This document shows positions 50,795 to 59,939 of a stretch of DNA of 64,000 nucleotides, in pieces. Both the position numbers and the translations under genes were made by a program. Every line of letters starts with the position of its first letter. Positions within the stretch are counted from its first letter, which is position 1. The stretch is from NCBI GenBank assembly GCA_902775475.1, contig CACYME010000021.1, forward strand, positions 24,814 to 88,813, written 5' to 3'. The DNA is from an uncultured Prevotellaceae bacterium. GTDB taxonomy: Bacteria; Bacteroidota; Bacteroidia; Bacteroidales; Bacteroidaceae. The notes beneath the pieces are model-generated. The model did not search any database. It was not told where the DNA came from and worked only from the letters and a program-made list of their open reading frames with translations.

Positions 50795-51631
50795 ATGGAG
50801 AAGAAGAAACAGCGCATGCCCATGACGGCAATCTTCCGCCGTATGGAACTCTTGGTGGGCAACGCGGCAATGGAACAGCTCTATGCCAAGCGCGTCATCA
50901 TCTTCGGCGTGGGCGGCGTAGGGTCGTGGTGTGCCGAGAGTCTGGTGCGATCGGGCATCCGCCGGCTTACTATCGTTGACAGCGACCGCGTGTGCATCAC
51001 TAACATCAACCGCCAGCTCATGGCCACCACTGAGACCGTGGGCCAGGTGAAGGTGGAGGCACTCAAGCAGCGGCTGCTCAGCATCAACCCCTCGGCAGAG
51101 ATTACTGCCTTGCAACAAATATTCTGTCAGGACACCGCTGACAGTTTCCAACTCGACACCTACGACTACATCATCGACGCCATCGACTCGCTGAAGGACA
51201 AGGCGCTGCTCATCCTCTTGGCCACGCAGACGCAGGCACGCTTCTTCTCATCGATGGGCGCAGCGCTGAAGATGGACCCCACACGCATTCGCGTGGCGGA
51301 ATTCTGGCGAGTGCAGGGCGACCCCCTGGCCCGTGCGCTGCGGAAGCGCTTCAAGCGCGATGGCCAGTACCCCAAACGCAAGTTCCAGTGCATCTACAGC
51401 GACGAGCTGCTGCAGAACCTGGGAACGGTCACCACCTGCGGCACCGAACAGTGCCTCTGCCCGAAGGCAAAGGCAGGCCCTGGCGACCCCGCCCTGCTAA
51501 ACCATGAGTGGTGCTCGGCAAAGGCGCAAATCAACGGCACCGTGGCCCACATCACTGCCATCTTCGGGTTCATGCTCGCCAGCCTGGTCGTCCAGGATGT
51601 CTTAAAAGCCCCATCGCCCACAGCTTCGTAG
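50795..51631 (+). CDS. tcdA: tRNA threonylcarbamoyladenosine dehydratase
   Basis: 278 residues, similar to the 268 of the E. coli enzyme. The ThiF/E1-like Rossmann motif is VIIFGVGGVGSWCAESLVRSGI. It is followed by VDSDRVCITNINRQLMA, YIIDAIDSLKDKALLI and the C-terminal TCGTEQCLCPKAKAG/GTVAHITAIFGFMLASLVV region. It cyclises t6A37 of tRNA to ct6A using ATP. It lies 27 bases after the desulfidase-like gene and 17 bases before the TonB receptor, so it is in one operon. Confidence 0.94.
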   Translation: MEKKKQRMPMTAIFRRMELLVGNAAMEQLYAKRVIIFGVGGVGSWCAESLVRSGIRRLTIVDSDRVCITNINRQLMATTETVGQVKVEALKQRLLSINPSAEITALQQIFCQDTADSFQLDTYDYIIDAIDSLKDKALLILLATQTQARFFSSMGAALKMDPTRIRVAEFWRVQGDPLARALRKRFKRDGQYPKRKFQCIYSDELLQNLGTVTTCGTEQCLCPKAKAGPGDPALLNHEWCSAKAQINGTVAHITAIFGFMLASLVVQDVLKAPSPTAS

Positions 51632-51648
51632 ACAATAGCCATCGCCGC

Positions 51649-53613
51649 ATGAATAGGTTTTCCATGACTATCTTGGCATTAATGCCGATGCTTTCTGCCC
51701 AAGCACAGGAGGACACGCTGCGCTCTGAGCAGCTGCAGGAGGTGACCGTCTCGGCCCGTCGTCAGGGCACATTGCGCCTGGGCGGAGCACAGAACGGTGT
51801 ACGCATAGGCCAGGAAGAGCTGTTCCGTGCCGCCTGCTGCAATCTGGGCGAGAGCTTCACCACCAATCCTTCCATCGACGTCAGCTACGACGACGCCACC
51901 ACTGGCGCCCGTCAAATCAAGTTGCTCGGCCTGAGCGGCATCTATGTGCAGATGCTCACTGAGAACCTGCCCAACTTCCGTGGTGCAGCGGCTCCCTACG
52001 CCCTGGGCTACGTGCCCGGCCCCTGGATGAAGAGCATCCAGGTGTCGAAAGGTGCGTCGTCGGTGCGTAACGGCTACGAGAGCATCACCGGCCAAATTGA
52101 CGTGGAATACCTAAAGCCAGAGGACGACGAGGGCGTCAGTGCCAACCTCTACGGTAGCTCGAAGAGCCGCTTTGAGGCCAATGCCGACGCCAACGTGCAC
52201 CTGAGCCCACGACTGAACGCCGAGTTGCTGGCCCACTACGAGAACGACTGGGGCCACCACGACGACAACGACGACGGTTTCCTCGACCAGCCCCGTGTGA
52301 GGCAGTGGAACCTACAGAGCCGCTGGGACTATCTGGGCCAGACCTACATCTTCCACGGCGGCATCGCCCTGCTCAAGGAACAGCGCGAGGGTGGACAGAC
52401 CGAGCACTCTTCACCCCATCACCTCTTCAAGACCAACATCGAGACCGACCGCTATGAGGCCTACATGAAGCATGCCTTCGTGCTCGACCGCGACCACGGC
52501 ACCAATCTGGCGCTGATGGCCAGCGGGACGCTCCATCAGACCGACGCCTCGTTCGGCCACAAGGGCTACGACGCCACCGAGCGCAACGCCTACGCCCAGC
52601 TCATGCTGGAGCACCACTTCAGCGACCAGCACGAGCTCTCGGCAGGCCTCTCGCTGAACCACGACTACACCAGTGGAAGGCTCAGTGATAAGCGTGAAGA
52701 TTTTCCCCGCGAGACCACGCCAGGCATCTATGCCCAGTACACCTATTCCCTCGACACCCGCTTCGTGGCCATGCTGGGTCTGCGAGCCGACCACAGCAGC
52801 CGCTACGGCACCTTCTACACTCCCCGCCTGCATCTGAAATACGCCCCCTCCGAGCTGTTCAGCATCCGCCTCTCGGCCGGCAAGGGCTACCGCACCGTGC
52901 ACGCCCTGGCCGAGAACAGCTTCCTGCTGGCCAGCGGACGCACGCTGCGCATCGACGACCTCAGCCAGGAGGCCGCCTGGAACTACGGTGCCAGCACGGC
53001 CTGGAGCATTCCCATCGGTCGGCAGACGCTGAAGCTCAACGCCGAATATTTTTACACCCGCTTCAGTCGTCAGGCCGTCATCGACTACGACGCCGACCCA
53101 CAGCTCATCTGGATTCACGACCTCCAGGGGCGCTCCTTTTCACACACCCTGCAGGTCGATGCCACCTATCCGCTCTTCGAGGGCATGACGCTCACTGCCG
53201 CCTGGCGCCTGAACGACGTGAAGACCACCTACGGCGGACGCCTGCTCGAGAAGCCACTCACCAGCCGCTACAAGGGCCTCGTCAGCGCCAGCTACAAAAC
53301 GCCGCTGGGGCTGTGGCAGATGGACGTCACCCTGCAGCTGAACGGCGGAGGACGCATGCCCAAGCCCTACACTCAGCTGTGGGACGAGCGCTTCCCTGCC
53401 TACGAGCAGCTACAGGCGCAGGTGACGCGCTGGTTCCGCCATTTCTCCGTCTACGTGGGTGGCGAGAACCTGACGGGGTTCCGTCAGAAGCATCCCATCA
53501 TCGGTGCCGACAATCCCTGGGGTGCCGACTTCGACCCCACGCTGGTGTGGGGTCCCGTCCACGGCCCGCTGTTCTATGCTGGTCTGCGACTCAACTTCGG
53601 AAACAAACTATAA
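51649..53613 (+). CDS. TonB-dependent receptor, probably metal-related
   Basis: 654 residues from ATG 51649. A frame back to 51508 overlaps tcdA and has no signal. The signal peptide is [15 protein letters not shown]. The N-terminal extension [14 protein letters not shown] is TonB-box-like, and the plug has [21 protein letters not shown] and [27 protein letters not shown]. The barrel fills the remainder, ending in LNFGNKL. It is followed 12 bases later by a heavy-metal-binding protein, so copper or another transition metal is the likely ligand, though this is inferred from the neighbour. Confidence 0.93.
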   Translation: MNRFSMTILALMPMLSAQAQEDTLRSEQLQEVTVSARRQGTLRLGGAQNGVRIGQEELFRAACCNLGESFTTNPSIDVSYDDATTGARQIKLLGLSGIYVQMLTENLPNFRGAAAPYALGYVPGPWMKSIQVSKGASSVRNGYESITGQIDVEYLKPEDDEGVSANLYGSSKSRFEANADANVHLSPRLNAELLAHYENDWGHHDDNDDGFLDQPRVRQWNLQSRWDYLGQTYIFHGGIALLKEQREGGQTEHSSPHHLFKTNIETDRYEAYMKHAFVLDRDHGTNLALMASGTLHQTDASFGHKGYDATERNAYAQLMLEHHFSDQHELSAGLSLNHDYTSGRLSDKREDFPRETTPGIYAQYTYSLDTRFVAMLGLRADHSSRYGTFYTPRLHLKYAPSELFSIRLSAGKGYRTVHALAENSFLLASGRTLRIDDLSQEAAWNYGASTAWSIPIGRQTLKLNAEYFYTRFSRQAVIDYDADPQLIWIHDLQGRSFSHTLQVDATYPLFEGMTLTAAWRLNDVKTTYGGRLLEKPLTSRYKGLVSASYKTPLGLWQMDVTLQLNGGGRMPKPYTQLWDERFPAYEQLQAQVTRWFRHFSVYVGGENLTGFRQKHPIIGADNPWGADFDPTLVWGPVHGPLFYAGLRLNFGNKL

Positions 53614-53625
53614 CATTAAATATAT

Positions 53626-53934
53626 ATGAAGAAACTACTCACCCTGGCCATGCTGCTGACGGCCACCGTCGCACTGGCCAAAGACATCAAGACCGTCGTC
53701 GTGACCACGCAGCCGCAGATGCACTGCCAGAACTGCGAGAAGAAAATCAAGGGCAACCTGCGCTTCGAGAAGGGCGTGAAGCTCATCGAGACCGACATCG
53801 AGAAGCAGCGCGTCACCATCACCTACGACGCCGAGAAAACCAGCGCCGACAAGCTCATCAAGAGCTTCGACAACTTCGGCTACAAGGCCACGGAAGTGAA
53901 ACCCGAACCCAAGAAGAAGGAGGAGAAGAAATGA
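53626..53934 (+). CDS. Secreted heavy-metal-associated (HMA) domain protein
   Basis: 102 residues: a signal peptide (cleaved near TVALA), then one HMA domain with the metal-binding motif [12 protein letters not shown] (CxxC) and the babbab pattern, and a Lys/Glu-rich tail ([10 protein letters not shown]). It should bind Cu(I) or a similar ion in the periplasm. It is linked to the TonB receptor upstream, and its stop codon overlaps the exonuclease III start by four bases (ATGA at 53931). Confidence 0.92.
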   Translation: MKKLLTLAMLLTATVALAKDIKTVVVTTQPQMHCQNCEKKIKGNLRFEKGVKLIETDIEKQRVTITYDAEKTSADKLIKSFDNFGYKATEVKPEPKKKEEKK

Positions 53935-54680
53935 AACTCATCAGCTGGAACGTGAACGGCCTGCGGGCCTGCGAGGGCAAGGGCTTCAGCGACTTCTTCC
54001 GCCAGATAGACGCCGACTTCTTCTGCCTGCAGGAGACGAAGATGCAGGCGGGGCAGCTCGACCTGCTCTTCCCTGGCTATGAGAGCTACTGGAACTACGC
54101 CGACAAAAAGGGCTACAGCGGCACCGCCATCTTCACCCGGCAGCAGCCGCTCAGCGTCAGCTACGGCATGGGCATCGACGAGCACGACCACGAGGGGCGC
54201 ATCATCACGCTGGAGATGGCCGATTTCTACCTCGTCACCGTCTACACGCCCAATTCGCAGGACGAGCTGCGCCGGCTGGACTACCGCATGCAGTGGGAGG
54301 ACGCTTTCCGCAACTATCTGCTCAACCTCGACGAGCGGAAGCCCGTCATCGTCTGCGGCGACATGAACGTGGCCCACGAGGAGATTGACATCAAGAACCC
54401 GAAGACCAACCGCCGCAATGCCGGATTCACCGACGAGGAGCGCCAGAAGTTCACCCTGCTGCTGCAGAGCGGTTTCACCGACACCTTCCGCTGGAAATAC
54501 CCCGAGCAGGTGACCTACTCCTGGTGGAGCTACCGTTTCCAGGCCCGGCAGAAGAACGCCGGCTGGCGCATCGACTACTTCGTGGTGAGCAACCGGCTAC
54601 AGCCCCGCATTGCCGACGCCAAGATTCTCACCGACGTCTTCGGCTCCGACCACTGCCCTGTGGAGCTTGACCTGGCTTAG
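53931..54680 (+). CDS. xthA: Exodeoxyribonuclease III
   Basis: 249 residues from ATG 53931, typical of the ExoA/XthA family. The metal- and substrate-binding motifs are [20 protein letters not shown] (catalytic Glu), [34 protein letters not shown] and the closing GSDHCPVEL. It repairs abasic sites and 3'-blocked ends. Coupling to metal-handling genes through the ATGA overlap is unusual; oxidative DNA damage from metal stress could be the link. Much longer in-frame starts upstream are overlapped by the receptor gene and rejected. Confidence 0.96.
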   Translation: MKLISWNVNGLRACEGKGFSDFFRQIDADFFCLQETKMQAGQLDLLFPGYESYWNYADKKGYSGTAIFTRQQPLSVSYGMGIDEHDHEGRIITLEMADFYLVTVYTPNSQDELRRLDYRMQWEDAFRNYLLNLDERKPVIVCGDMNVAHEEIDIKNPKTNRRNAGFTDEERQKFTLLLQSGFTDTFRWKYPEQVTYSWWSYRFQARQKNAGWRIDYFVVSNRLQPRIADAKILTDVFGSDHCPVELDLA

Positions 54681-54694
54681 AAGGCCTCTTTATA

Positions 54695-54726
54695 GGGAAA
54701 ACCCTACTAATTTGTAGGGCTTTCCC
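54695..54726 (+). terminator. Terminator of the dsbD-xthA run
   Basis: GGGAAA-a-CCCTAC (54695-54707) pairs with GTAGGG-c-TTTCCC (54714-54726), one mismatch, followed by GTTTTCTTTCTT. It lies 15 bases after the xthA stop. Confidence 0.75.
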
Positions 54727-54750
54727 GTTTTCTTTCTTGGCAAAAAGGGC

Positions 54751-54758
54751 TACCTTTG
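54751..54758 (+). promoter_or_regulatory. -7 box TACCTTTG of the GH2 gene
   Basis: Perfect motif with TTG at 54737-54739. It leaves a leader of about 160 bases containing the hairpin CCGCAAA...TTTGCGG (about 54790-54827) and the hairpin AAATCCG...CGGATTT (about 54840-54861). Confidence 0.7.
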
Positions 54759-54923
54759 CAACAGCGTTCTCGTGTAAGCAATAAGCCCCTTCCGCAAAAA
54801 TCCACCCACGACGGACAAAAATTTGCGGACAGTAAATAAAAAATCCGACCATCGCGGATTTTCTGGAACTGGTGCCGCCCCAAAAAGAAGAGAAACAAGT
54901 TGAATCTTGACTATATATAATTT

Positions 54924-57887
54924 ATGAGAAAGACCATATTTGCCCTCTGCATGCTGTTCAGCCTCTGCTGTTCAGCCCAGCAAATCATCAGCCTCTCTGG
55001 CGTCTGGGATTTCGCCATCGGCGACCCTTCCCCTAAACAGAAAGGCTCCAGCCTGCGCACGAAATACGACGATTTCGTCACGCTGCCTGGCTCGATGCTC
55101 ACCAACGGCAAGGGCGACGACGTGTCGCTCACGACGCCGTGGACGGGCTCGCTCTACGACTCCAGCTACTACTTCAATCCCCGTCTGGCGCCCTATCGCC
55201 AGCCTGGCAACCTGAAGTTCCCCTTCTTCCTCACCCCTGAGAAGCACTACGTGGGTGCCGCTTGGTACAGGAAGAAGGTCTACGTGCCCAAGGACTGGAA
55301 AGGGCAGCGCATCACTCTTTTCCTGGAGCGTCCCCACATTGAGACCACCGTCTTCGTGAACGGCCAGGAGGTGGGCCACCAGATGTCGCTCTCGACGCCT
55401 CACCGCTACGACGTGTCAAACTATGTGAAGGCGGGCCGGCAGAACGAAATCGCCATCCGCGTCTATAATGGTATCGAGAATGTGGGCGTGGGCCAGGACT
55501 CGCACAGCGTGACCGACCAGACGCAGGGCAATTGGAACGGCATAGTAGGCCGCATAGAGCTACAGGCACAGTGGAAGAAGCTGAACATCAAGCACGTGAG
55601 CATCATCCCCGACAAGGATTTGCTCACGTTCACCGTACGTGTGAAACTTGAGAACCACATCCCCCCCGTGCGTGTGATGCCCATGTACGACTACTACGTG
55701 GAAGCCATAGTGACCGAGGTCGGCGAAGATGCCAGCAAGGTCAAGTCGCCTCTGCGCAGGAGCATGACCATGGTCGGGGGAGAGAACGAGATGAAGACCA
55801 CTTTCTTCATTCCCTTCGATTTCACGTCGCAGAAAAAGCACGTGCGTGACCTGCAGCTCTGGGACGAATTCCATCCTAAGCTTTACAAACTCACCGTGAA
55901 AGCTGGCGACGACGTCTACGAGACCACTTTCGGCCTGCGCGACATCCGCATCAGGAACCGCCAGATGTACATCAACGGGCGCCCGCTGTTCTTGCGCGGC
56001 ACGGTGGAGAACTGCTGCTTCCCCGAGACGGGCTATCCCCCAACGGACAAGGAGGAGTGGCTGCGCATCTTCAAGAAATGCAAGGAGTACGGCCTGAACC
56101 ACGTGCGCTTCCACAGCTACTGTCCGCCCGAGGCCGCCTTCCAGGCAGCCGACGAGGTGGGCATCTACCTACAGCCCGAAGGTCCCTCGTGGCCCAACCA
56201 CGGCGTGCGCCTGCGCCGCGGACAGGTCATCGACCAGTATCTGCTCGACGAGTCCAAACGCATCGTCGACGAGTACGGTCATCATCCCTCGTTCGTGATG
56301 ATGGCCTCTGGCAACGAGCCTGCGGGCGACTGGGTGAACTACTGCAACGACTGGGTGAGCCAGATGCACCAGTACGACTCCACCCGTGTCTACTGCGGGG
56401 CCAGCGTCGGTGGCGGATGGGCCTGGGACGACGGCTCGGAATACCATGTGAAGGGCGGTGCCCGCGGACTCGACTGGGACCGCCACGCCCCGCAGTCTGA
56501 GGACGACTACTTCAGTCAGATAGAGTTTCCCCGCAACTATAAGCCTTCCGAGCCTAACAACAGCCCCATCATCGCCCACGAGCAGGGCCAGTGGTGCGTC
56601 TTCCCCGACTTCAAGGAGATTCCTCAGTACACCGGCGTCTACCAGCCCCGCAACCTGGAGCTGTTCCGCGACCTGCTGACCCAGAACGGCATGGGCGAGA
56701 TGGCCGAGAAGTTCCTCAAGGCCAGCGGACGCCTGCAGACGCTCTGCTACAAATACGAGATTGAGCGCAACCTGCGCACGAAGGACTACACCGGCTTCCA
56801 GCTGCTGGGACTGAACGACTACAGCGGACAGGGCACGGCGCTCGTCGGTCCGCTCAACGTGCACTGGCAGGAGAAGGGCTACACCAATGCCCGCGAATGG
56901 CGCCAGGCCTGCAACGCCATCGTCCTGCTGGCCCGCTTCCCCAAGTTCGTCTTTACCACCGGCGAGCGTCTCCGCGTGCCCATCGAGGTGATGAACGCCT
57001 TCATGGCCGACCTGCGACCCTGCACCGCCAAATACGAGATATGGAGCGACGACCGTACGCTCTTCGCCCTCGACACGCTCTGCACACGCAGCATACCCAT
57101 GGGCAAGAACATCGACCTGGGCGTCATCGACCTGCCCCTCGACAGCGTCACCCACGCCTGCAAGATGACCCTCGCCGTCACCCTCGAGAACACCATCATC
57201 AACCGCTGGGACTTCTGGGTGTACCCCAGCACCCCACTTGCTGCGGAAGCAAATTCTTCACTCTCCACTCATCACCCTTCACTCTACATCTGCGACTCGC
57301 TGACCGCTGCCGCCCTCGACACGCTGCGTGCCGGCGGCACCGTGCTGCTGACCGCCGCTGGCAAGGTGACGCTGGGCAGCGACGTGACGCAGACCTACCT
57401 GCCCGTGTTCTGGAACACTAGCTGGTTCAAGATGCGCCCGCCACACACCACCGGTGCCTACATCGACAAGGTGCACCCGCTCTTCAAGCACGACTTCCCC
57501 ACCGATGACTGGGCTAACCTGAACTGGTGGGAGCTGCTGAATCGCGCGCAGGTGATGAACCTCATGGAGCTGCCCGCCAGCTACCAGCCCCCCATCCAGC
57601 CCATCGACACGTGGCACGTCAGCCGCAAGCTCGGCATGCTCATCGAAGCGCGTGTGCTGGGCGGTCGCCTGCTGATGACCACCATGGACATCAGCAGCGA
57701 TCTCGAACACCGTCCCGTGGCACGCCAGATGCGCCACGCCATACTGAGCTATATGCAGAGCCCCGACTTCCAGCCCGCGCTGACGCTCGAGCCCGAGGTC
57801 ATCGGCCACTTCTTCACCCGCCAGGCACCGGCCGTCGACATGTTCACCAACGACTCGCCCGACGAGCTGAAGCCCAAGCTGAACTGA
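54924..57887 (+). CDS. Secreted GH2-family glycoside hydrolase
   Basis: 987 residues. The signal peptide is cleaved near LCCSAQ. A jelly-roll sugar-binding domain follows (about 25-215; AAWYRKKVYVPKDWKG and FLERPHIETTVFVNGQEVG). Next are an Ig-like domain and a TIM barrel with acid/base VMMASGNEPAG (about residue 460) and a nucleophile candidate Glu in PIIAHEQGQWCVF. A C-terminal region of about 350 residues follows. Such long GH2 enzymes include beta-galactosidases and beta-glucuronidases acting on plant glycans. A Ser/His-rich segment SSLSTHHPSLYI near residue 780 is coded by a CACTCTCCACTCATCACCC simple repeat, an in-frame insertion. Confidence 0.9.
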   Translation: MRKTIFALCMLFSLCCSAQQIISLSGVWDFAIGDPSPKQKGSSLRTKYDDFVTLPGSMLTNGKGDDVSLTTPWTGSLYDSSYYFNPRLAPYRQPGNLKFPFFLTPEKHYVGAAWYRKKVYVPKDWKGQRITLFLERPHIETTVFVNGQEVGHQMSLSTPHRYDVSNYVKAGRQNEIAIRVYNGIENVGVGQDSHSVTDQTQGNWNGIVGRIELQAQWKKLNIKHVSIIPDKDLLTFTVRVKLENHIPPVRVMPMYDYYVEAIVTEVGEDASKVKSPLRRSMTMVGGENEMKTTFFIPFDFTSQKKHVRDLQLWDEFHPKLYKLTVKAGDDVYETTFGLRDIRIRNRQMYINGRPLFLRGTVENCCFPETGYPPTDKEEWLRIFKKCKEYGLNHVRFHSYCPPEAAFQAADEVGIYLQPEGPSWPNHGVRLRRGQVIDQYLLDESKRIVDEYGHHPSFVMMASGNEPAGDWVNYCNDWVSQMHQYDSTRVYCGASVGGGWAWDDGSEYHVKGGARGLDWDRHAPQSEDDYFSQIEFPRNYKPSEPNNSPIIAHEQGQWCVFPDFKEIPQYTGVYQPRNLELFRDLLTQNGMGEMAEKFLKASGRLQTLCYKYEIERNLRTKDYTGFQLLGLNDYSGQGTALVGPLNVHWQEKGYTNAREWRQACNAIVLLARFPKFVFTTGERLRVPIEVMNAFMADLRPCTAKYEIWSDDRTLFALDTLCTRSIPMGKNIDLGVIDLPLDSVTHACKMTLAVTLENTIINRWDFWVYPSTPLAAEANSSLSTHHPSLYICDSLTAAALDTLRAGGTVLLTAAGKVTLGSDVTQTYLPVFWNTSWFKMRPPHTTGAYIDKVHPLFKHDFPTDDWANLNWWELLNRAQVMNLMELPASYQPPIQPIDTWHVSRKLGMLIEARVLGGRLLMTTMDISSDLEHRPVARQMRHAILSYMQSPDFQPALTLEPEVIGHFFTRQAPAVDMFTNDSPDELKPKLN

Positions 57888-57960
57888 CGCGCCCTGTTAA
57901 TAAATACTAACGTCCAGCGCTTTTCCTGCCGAAACATTTCGCCATGTTAGCGGTTTTACG

Positions 57961-57968
57961 TACATTTG
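57961..57968 (+). promoter_or_regulatory. -7 box TACATTTG of the 57994 gene and RT unit
   Basis: TAnnTTTG motif 25 bases before the ATG. No further -7 box occurs before the reverse transcriptase gene, so the whole unit 57994-59913 is probably one transcript. Confidence 0.68.
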
Positions 57969-57993
57969 CAACTGATTCAAAAACTAAAGAACT

Positions 57994-58509
57994 ATGAGCC
58001 TACTAAAATCTATCCTTAACCTGATTGTGAAAACAGTCACCGAGAGCAACAGCGAGCGGGACCTCGAACAGCCCGCCAGACCATCGGCAACGCCCCGCAG
58101 GCCAGAGCCGAGCCTGCGAGAGCCCATGCGACAGCAAGTCAGCGACTGGCCCCGCTACTTTGCCGAGATTCTCAGCAGCGAGTTCCCGCAGTACAGCGTC
58201 AAGCGCAACGTGCCCGTGACCGACCTGGCGGGCTACGCTGCCGACGTGTTCCAGCTCTACGCCACCCGCCCCCAGCAGACCTACAAGGCCGAGTGGGGTG
58301 CTCCCTACACCTTCGTGCTCTATCAGGGTGGCCAGCCCGCTGCCGTGGTGATGCTCGGCGACGGTGCCAGCCACAGCAGGAACGTGAAGTACCTCATCGC
58401 ACGCATGTACGCCAAGAAGCTGGGCCTGCCCTACATCAACTTCTACACCCAGTGCCCCAACGAAAGGGGCTACGTCGTCAGCCGCATCCGACAGTTCCTG
58501 AATGCCTGA
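57994..58509 (+). CDS. Hypothetical protein upstream of the reverse transcriptase
   Basis: 171 residues. A disordered Pro/Arg/Glu-rich stretch (about 18-48) separates an N-terminal helix from a compact domain (about 52-170). That domain contains FPQYSVKRNVPVTDLAG, YTFVLYQGGQPAAVVMLGDGASHSRN and YAKKLGLPYINFYTQCPNERGYVVSRIRQF. The pattern of strand, acidic/His residues and a final helix with LGLPYINFY recalls Vsr/DUF2726-type nuclease folds, but catalytic residues cannot be assigned. It precedes a structured RNA segment and a reverse transcriptase in one transcription unit. Confidence 0.7.
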   Translation: MSLLKSILNLIVKTVTESNSERDLEQPARPSATPRRPEPSLREPMRQQVSDWPRYFAEILSSEFPQYSVKRNVPVTDLAGYAADVFQLYATRPQQTYKAEWGAPYTFVLYQGGQPAAVVMLGDGASHSRNVKYLIARMYAKKLGLPYINFYTQCPNERGYVVSRIRQFLNA

Positions 58510-58518
58510 CGAAAACAC

Positions 58519-58660
58519 AGAGGGAAGGGGATGCTGCATCCAGCGCCTGCGAAGGACGAAGCGGTGCCCCCATCGGAATTGAAGGTCTTGCAGGCGACCG
58601 GGCACCGTACCGTCACGTGATAGCAAACTTTTGCTATTCAAAACCGTTCCCCTTCCCTCT
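58519..58660 (+). ncRNA. Structured RNA segment upstream of the reverse transcriptase
   Basis: The ends are closed by a perfect 13-bp stem, AGAGGGAAGGGGA (58519-58531) and TCCCCTTCCCTCT (58648-58660). Inside, CGCCTGC (58544-58550)/GCAGGCG (58590-58596) and CGGTGCCC (58562-58569)/GGGCACCG (58600-58607) interleave as a pseudoknot. ATAGCAA (58620-58626)/TTGCTAT (58631-58637) makes a hairpin. There is no reading frame of note. The layout, closed by inverted ends and placed 14 bases before an RT start, resembles templates of retrons or other RT-linked RNAs. Confidence 0.6.
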
Positions 58661-58674
58661 CCCTCATTCACGCT

Positions 58675-59913
58675 ATGGAGAGCATCATCGACCAGCTGGC
58701 CCAGCAGCGCACCTGGGAAGAGTTCCTGACCTACCGGCTGATGAAAGGCCGCTTCAGCTGGCATGAGTTCGACGAGGCCGACACCTACGTCACGCAAGAG
58801 CAATACCTCGACGTCGTCCTGCGCCTGCAGCACGGCGAGGGGCTGTCGGTCCCCACCCGCCACCTGGTGAACAAGATGGGTAGCGGCAGGAAGCGCGTGG
58901 TCTACAGCTTTCCACCCGACGAGACCACCGTCCTGAAGGCGATGGCCTTTCTGCTCTATCGCTACGACGCCCTGCTCGCCCCTGGCTGCTACTCCTTCCG
59001 CCGAGGGCTGACGGCCCACGATGCCATCCACAGCCTGCAGCAAGCCATCGGCGACCGCCCCATGTGGGCCTACAAGCTCGACATCCACAACTATTTCAAC
59101 TCCATTTCCATCCCCCTGCTCCTGCCCATCCTCAGCCGGGTGATGGCCGACGACCCACGGCTCTACGCTTTCTTTGAGCGGCTGCTCACCGACGGGCGTG
59201 CCGTCAGCGAGGGGGCGACCATCAGCGAGGAGCGGGGCATCATGGCCGGCACGCCCACCTCGCCGTTCCTCGCCAACATCTATCTGAGCGAGGTGGACCA
59301 CTATTTCGCTCAGGCCGGCATCGTCTACGCCCGCTATTCCGACGACATCATCCTCTTCGCCCCCGACCGGGAGACGCTCGACCGCCACATCGCCCAGCTG
59401 GCCGACTTCCTGAAGGAATATCGCCTCGAAGCCAACCCAGAAAAAGTGAGAATCTACCAGCCCGGCGAGCCGTTCGACTTCCTGGGCTTCAAGTGCCTTG
59501 GCCACAGCATCGACATCTCCGATGCGGCACGGCGGAAGATGAAGGACAAAATCAGGCGCAAGGCCCACGCCCTGTTGCGCTGGCGCAGCAAGAACGGCAT
59601 CGATGCCGAAAAAGCCATGAAGGGCATGATACGTCATTTCAACGCCAAGTTCTTCGAGGGCGGCGACCCTGCGATGCTCACCTGGGCCAGGTGGTTCTTC
59701 CCCATGATTAACCAGACCGAGGGCCTCCGCGAGATAGACTGCTACATGCAGCGCTATCTCCGCTTCCTCTCCACCGGCAAGCACGGCAAGGCCAACTACC
59801 GCATACACTATGCACAGCTGAGGCAGCTCGGCTACAGAACCCTCGTCAACGAGTTCTACAAGTCGTCTCAGAGTCTACAAAAGAATTCTTTTTCATCAAT
59901 GCTCCCCGACTGA
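58675..59913 (+). CDS. Stand-alone reverse transcriptase
   Basis: 412 residues. All main RT motifs are visible: RKRVVYSFPPDETTVLKAMA (about 71-91), GCYSFRRGLTAHDAI (104-118), WAYKLDIHNYFNSI with catalytic D136, GIMAGTPTSPFLANIYLSEVD (188-208), YARYSDDIILFAP with D223/D224, and LEANPEKVRIYQPGEPFDFLGFK (251-273). A C-terminal helical domain of about 130 residues (RWFFPMINQTEGLREIDCYMQ and GKANYRIHYAQLRQLGYRTLVNEFY) replaces the maturase domain. No endonuclease, integrase or retron VTG motif is seen. The group-II-like RRGLTAHDAI motif and the upstream RNA suggest a domesticated or defence-type RT. Confidence 0.94.
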   Translation: MESIIDQLAQQRTWEEFLTYRLMKGRFSWHEFDEADTYVTQEQYLDVVLRLQHGEGLSVPTRHLVNKMGSGRKRVVYSFPPDETTVLKAMAFLLYRYDALLAPGCYSFRRGLTAHDAIHSLQQAIGDRPMWAYKLDIHNYFNSISIPLLLPILSRVMADDPRLYAFFERLLTDGRAVSEGATISEERGIMAGTPTSPFLANIYLSEVDHYFAQAGIVYARYSDDIILFAPDRETLDRHIAQLADFLKEYRLEANPEKVRIYQPGEPFDFLGFKCLGHSIDISDAARRKMKDKIRRKAHALLRWRSKNGIDAEKAMKGMIRHFNAKFFEGGDPAMLTWARWFFPMINQTEGLREIDCYMQRYLRFLSTGKHGKANYRIHYAQLRQLGYRTLVNEFYKSSQSLQKNSFSSMLPD

Positions 59914-59939
59914 CTTACACGTAAGCGCGAGTAAAAACA

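Noticed and set aside
53313-53930. N-terminal extension of exonuclease III by about 200 codons
   Set aside because: The extension overlaps the TonB receptor and the HMA gene in another frame; the ATG at 53931 gives the standard protein.
58003-59808. A 601-codon minus-strand frame spanning the 171-residue gene and the reverse transcriptase
   Set aside because: The plus strand carries the full RT motif set; the antisense frame has only shadow composition.
58510-59913. Calling the reverse transcriptase locus a retron
   Set aside because: No VTG motif is seen in the RT, and no priming guanosine or msd-like long hairpin can be assigned with confidence, so the locus is described without that name.
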